Origin: an uncultured Clostridium sp.
Lineage (GTDB): Bacteria > Cyanobacteriota > Vampirovibrionia > Gastranaerophilales > Gastranaerophilaceae
NCBI GenBank assembly: GCA_958449715.1
Contig: CAUDIU010000023.1
Location: 1 to 22,721, forward strand
DNA length: 22,721 nucleotides
Reading direction: 5' to 3'
Shown here: positions 21,886 through 22,721 of the stretch, piece by piece
Layout of the letters: every line of letters begins with the position of its first letter
Position numbering within the stretch: the first letter of the stretch is position 1
Made by a program: the position numbers and the translations under genes
The notes under the pieces: model-generated
Told to the model about the DNA's origin: nothing
The model's input: the letters and a program-made list of their open reading frames with translations, nothing else
Database searches by the model: none

Positions 21886-22721
21886 ATGCCTGAAGATAAA
21901 TTAACCAAAAAGGAATTGTTTTTTTCTATATTAACAAAAATGTTTTTTTTAACAGTAGGTCCTTTTGTAGCAGCTTTTGCATTGGAAGTTTTTTTAGTTC
22001 CAAATAATATTATTGATGGTGGTATTGTTGGTGTGTCAATAATTCTTAGTTATTTGACCAAAATCAATTTAGGGCTGTTAATTTTCTTAATTAATATTCC
22101 TTTTTTCTTTTTAGCGTTTAATAAAATTGGTAAAAAATTTGTTTTACAGACTTTTTATGCTATTGGGATGTTATCATTGGCGTTGAACTTTTTTACAACT
22201 CATGGTCATCCAGTAACGCATGATTTATTATTATCAACAGTGTTTGGTGGTATTATTCTTGGTTGTGGAGTAGGTCTAGTATTAAAAAACGAAGGATCTT
22301 TAGATGGAACTGAAATTATGTCTTTAGTTTTATCTAAAAAGTTTGGATTTTCTGTCGGTGAATGGATAATGCTTTTTAATATATTCATCTATGGAGCCGC
22401 AGGAATTGTATTTGGTTGGAATAAAGCTATGTATGCGGTATTAACTTATTTTATAGCATTTAGAGTTATTGATGTTGTATTAGAAGGGTTAAATTCCGCT
22501 AAATCTATAGAAGTAATAAGTGAAAAGGCAACTGAAATAGGACAAGAACTTTTAGAAAAATTGGATATTGGAGTTACTTATTTAAAAGGTATTGGAGCTT
22601 ATTCTGGTACAGAAAAAACATTGATATATTGTGTAGTTTCAAGACTTGAGTTAGCTAAAATGAAAGAAATTATAAGAAGAATTGACCCAAATGCTTTTAT
22701 TTCAATAGTAGATGTACATGA
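21886..22721 (+). CDS. YitT-family membrane protein with DUF2179 domain, 3' end cut
   Basis: ATG 21886 is six bases after cdaA; the frame runs open to the last base (278 codons seen). About five transmembrane helices fill the first 190 residues, including NNIIDGGIVGVSIIL, NEGSLDGTEIMSL and GWNKAMYAVLTY, the typical YitT (DUF161) pattern. From about 200 a soluble DUF2179 domain follows, with KGIGAYSGTEKTLIYCVVSRLE. Family function is not established; a transport or small-molecule role is usually assumed. No Shine-Dalgarno site is obvious; the position after cdaA suggests coupled expression. Confidence 0.88.
   Translation, partial: MPEDKLTKKELFFSILTKMFFLTVGPFVAAFALEVFLVPNNIIDGGIVGVSIILSYLTKINLGLLIFLINIPFFFLAFNKIGKKFVLQTFYAIGMLSLALNFFTTHGHPVTHDLLLSTVFGGIILGCGVGLVLKNEGSLDGTEIMSLVLSKKFGFSVGEWIMLFNIFIYGAAGIVFGWNKAMYAVLTYFIAFRVIDVVLEGLNSAKSIEVISEKATEIGQELLEKLDIGVTYLKGIGAYSGTEKTLIYCVVSRLELAKMKEIIRRIDPNAFISIVDVH

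Overview
The window is AT-rich DNA with bacterial gene structure: genes are packed tightly, several starts overlap the previous stop, Shine-Dalgarno sites are clear upstream of many ORFs, and TATAAT-type -10 boxes recur. The gene set fits the gut lineage Candidatus Gastranaerophilales (Vampirovibrionia/Melainabacteria): a very large cysteine-rich protein on a type IV prepilin helix, Asn/Lys-rich lineage-type proteins, and ManNAc-6-P epimerase beside a ROK kinase. The placement is inferred from protein style, not from a marker phylogeny.

Positions 1-5981 are all on the minus strand and read yebC > diguanylate cyclase > tsaE > tsaB, followed by three tandem diverged copies of an unrecognised protein family; the last copy is cut by the window edge. 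The first four are nearly contiguous or overlapping, so c-di-GMP synthesis sits inside a translation-quality cluster (PmpR/TACO1 factor and two t6A-tRNA enzymes). The paralogs carry an N-terminal Cys cluster and a C-terminal EH...N...C..(C/D)N..R.H pattern that looks like a split HNH/zinc-finger nuclease core.

Positions 6059-9021 hold a strong plus-strand promoter, a Shine-Dalgarno site, and a prepilin-like gene whose leader contains a run of ten G. As written the frame stops five codons after the run begins; one more G (or two fewer, or a -1 slip) joins the start to a perfect prepilin motif and a protein of about 940 residues. The body carries eight 13-residue CW[DN]G...C modules inside 234-bp tandem repeats. 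A rho-independent terminator follows. This is the most interesting locus in the window: a likely phase-variable or slippage-controlled surface protein.

Positions 9037-12425 hold a PHP-domain phosphoesterase (minus), divergent from a plus-strand series: a six-helix membrane protein, a small zinc-ribbon protein, RNase PH, and a pair of tiny secreted Lys/Gln-rich helical proteins ending at a terminator. Positions 12478-14730 hold an acetolactate synthase large subunit with no small subunit next to it, then a membrane-anchored pilin-like protein. Convergent to these on the minus strand are a family 4 uracil-DNA glycosylase and an M16 zinc peptidase.

Positions 16767-19594 form a plus-strand operon: nanE, a 56-codon ORF, a ROK sugar kinase, a 72-residue unknown and a UbiA/MenA-type prenyltransferase. 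It links amino-sugar salvage with lipid-quinone-type chemistry. Positions 19644-22721 hold lysA, cdaA (c-di-AMP synthase) and a YitT-type membrane protein cut by the window end. No rRNA, tRNA, CRISPR array, insertion sequence or phage gene was seen.
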